Assembly (NCBI GenBank): GCA_017430675.1
Contig: JAFRMM010000012.1
Location: 1 to 24,066 of the forward strand
DNA from: Prevotella sp.
Lineage (GTDB): Bacteria > Bacteroidota > Bacteroidia > Bacteroidales > Bacteroidaceae
Length of the DNA stretch: 24,066 bases
Direction of reading: 5' to 3'
Below the pieces are notes generated by a model, which was given only the letters and a program-made list of their open reading frames with translations, was not told where the DNA came from and did no database searches. The position numbers were made by a program, and so were the translations under genes. Position 1 is the first letter of the stretch; each line of letters begins with the position of its first letter. Positions 23,733 to 24,066 of this stretch are shown here, piece after piece.

Positions 23733-24066
23733 TTATTTCAGTTCAGCGAGGTACTTAATGGTGCGAACCATCTGAGAAGTGTAAGAATTCTCATTGTCGT
23801 ACCATGCCACAACCTGTACGAGAGAGTTGCCGTCACCGATCTTAGAAACCATGGTCTGGTTAGCATCGAACAGTGAACCGAACTTCATACCGATGATGTC
23901 GCTGGAAACGAGTTTCTCCTCAGTATAACCGAATGACTCGTTCTGAGCAGCCTTCATAGCAGCGTTGATACCCTCAACAGTCACCTCACCCTTCACAACA
24001 GCGTGCAGGATCGTGGTAGAACCTGTAGGAGTCGGAACGCGCTGAGCAGCACCAATCAGTTTACCA
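23733..24066 (-). CDS. gap: Glyceraldehyde-3-phosphate dehydrogenase, C-terminal part
   Basis: The gene runs off the right edge; about 110 residues are visible before the TAA at 23733-23735. The family pattern is clear: [20 protein letters not shown], then [20 protein letters not shown], then [20 protein letters not shown]. It oxidises glyceraldehyde-3-phosphate to 1,3-bisphosphoglycerate in glycolysis, with NAD as the usual cofactor. The catalytic Cys and the NAD-binding domain lie outside the window. A GTG at 23994-23996 should not be taken as the start, since the frame continues upstream with conserved residues. Confidence 0.95.
   Translation of the reverse strand, partial: GKLIGAAQRVPTPTGSTTILHAVVKGEVTVEGINAAMKAAQNESFGYTEEKLVSSDIIGMKFGSLFDANQTMVSKIGDGNSLVQVVAWYDNENSYTSQMVRTIKYLAELK

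Overview
The window looks like chromosomal DNA from a Bacteroidales bacterium, most likely Prevotella/Segatella or a close relative. Four things support this: a SusC/SusD outer-membrane pair; several promoters of the Bacteroidota type (TTTG, 19-20 bp, TAnnTTTG); a GLUG-repeat surface protein ending in the usual Prevotella C-terminal sorting-like motif; and the Bacteroidales glycogen cluster (debranching enzyme, glycosyltransferase, GH57-like protein). No rRNA, tRNA, CRISPR array or insertion sequence was seen.

Layout. 1-247: end of an unrecognised gene and a bidirectional terminator. 249-6630: a secreted alpha/beta-hydrolase divergent from an orphan susC/susD-like pair; both promoters share one 8-bp dyad. 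6631-13160: a membrane-bound AraC-type regulator (minus), then four copies of a 10-14 bp operator-like repeat, then a plus-strand unit encoding a 38-aa single-pass membrane peptide, a 1596-aa GLUG adhesin-like protein and a 48-aa peptide. The last repeat copy sits where the -33 box of that unit's promoter should be, so an activator-dependent promoter is likely. 13181-15438: an AAA ATPase with a PD-(D/E)xK-like C-terminus, a structured non-coding stretch of about 600 bp, and a stand-alone PqqD-type (RiPP recognition element) protein.

15449-24066, minus strand: the glycogen operon (debranching enzyme, GT4/GT5 glycosyltransferase, GH57-like protein lacking the usual catalytic residues), a DAGK-type lipid kinase with its own promoter, a YARHG-domain protein directly upstream of miaA, and the 3' end of the glyceraldehyde-3-phosphate dehydrogenase gene with a strong terminator.

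Most worth a second look: (a) the 7TM-AraC regulator, repeat array, tiny membrane peptide, adhesin and 48-aa peptide, which read as one self-contained regulated surface system; (b) the non-coding stretch at 14585-14992, with a 29-bp palindrome and two 51-bp hairpin units of identical geometry; (c) the orphan PqqD protein about 2 kb from a RiPP-precursor-like small ORF; (d) the GH57-like pseudoenzyme inside a glycogen operon. All functional claims rest on reading the sequence; no database search was run.
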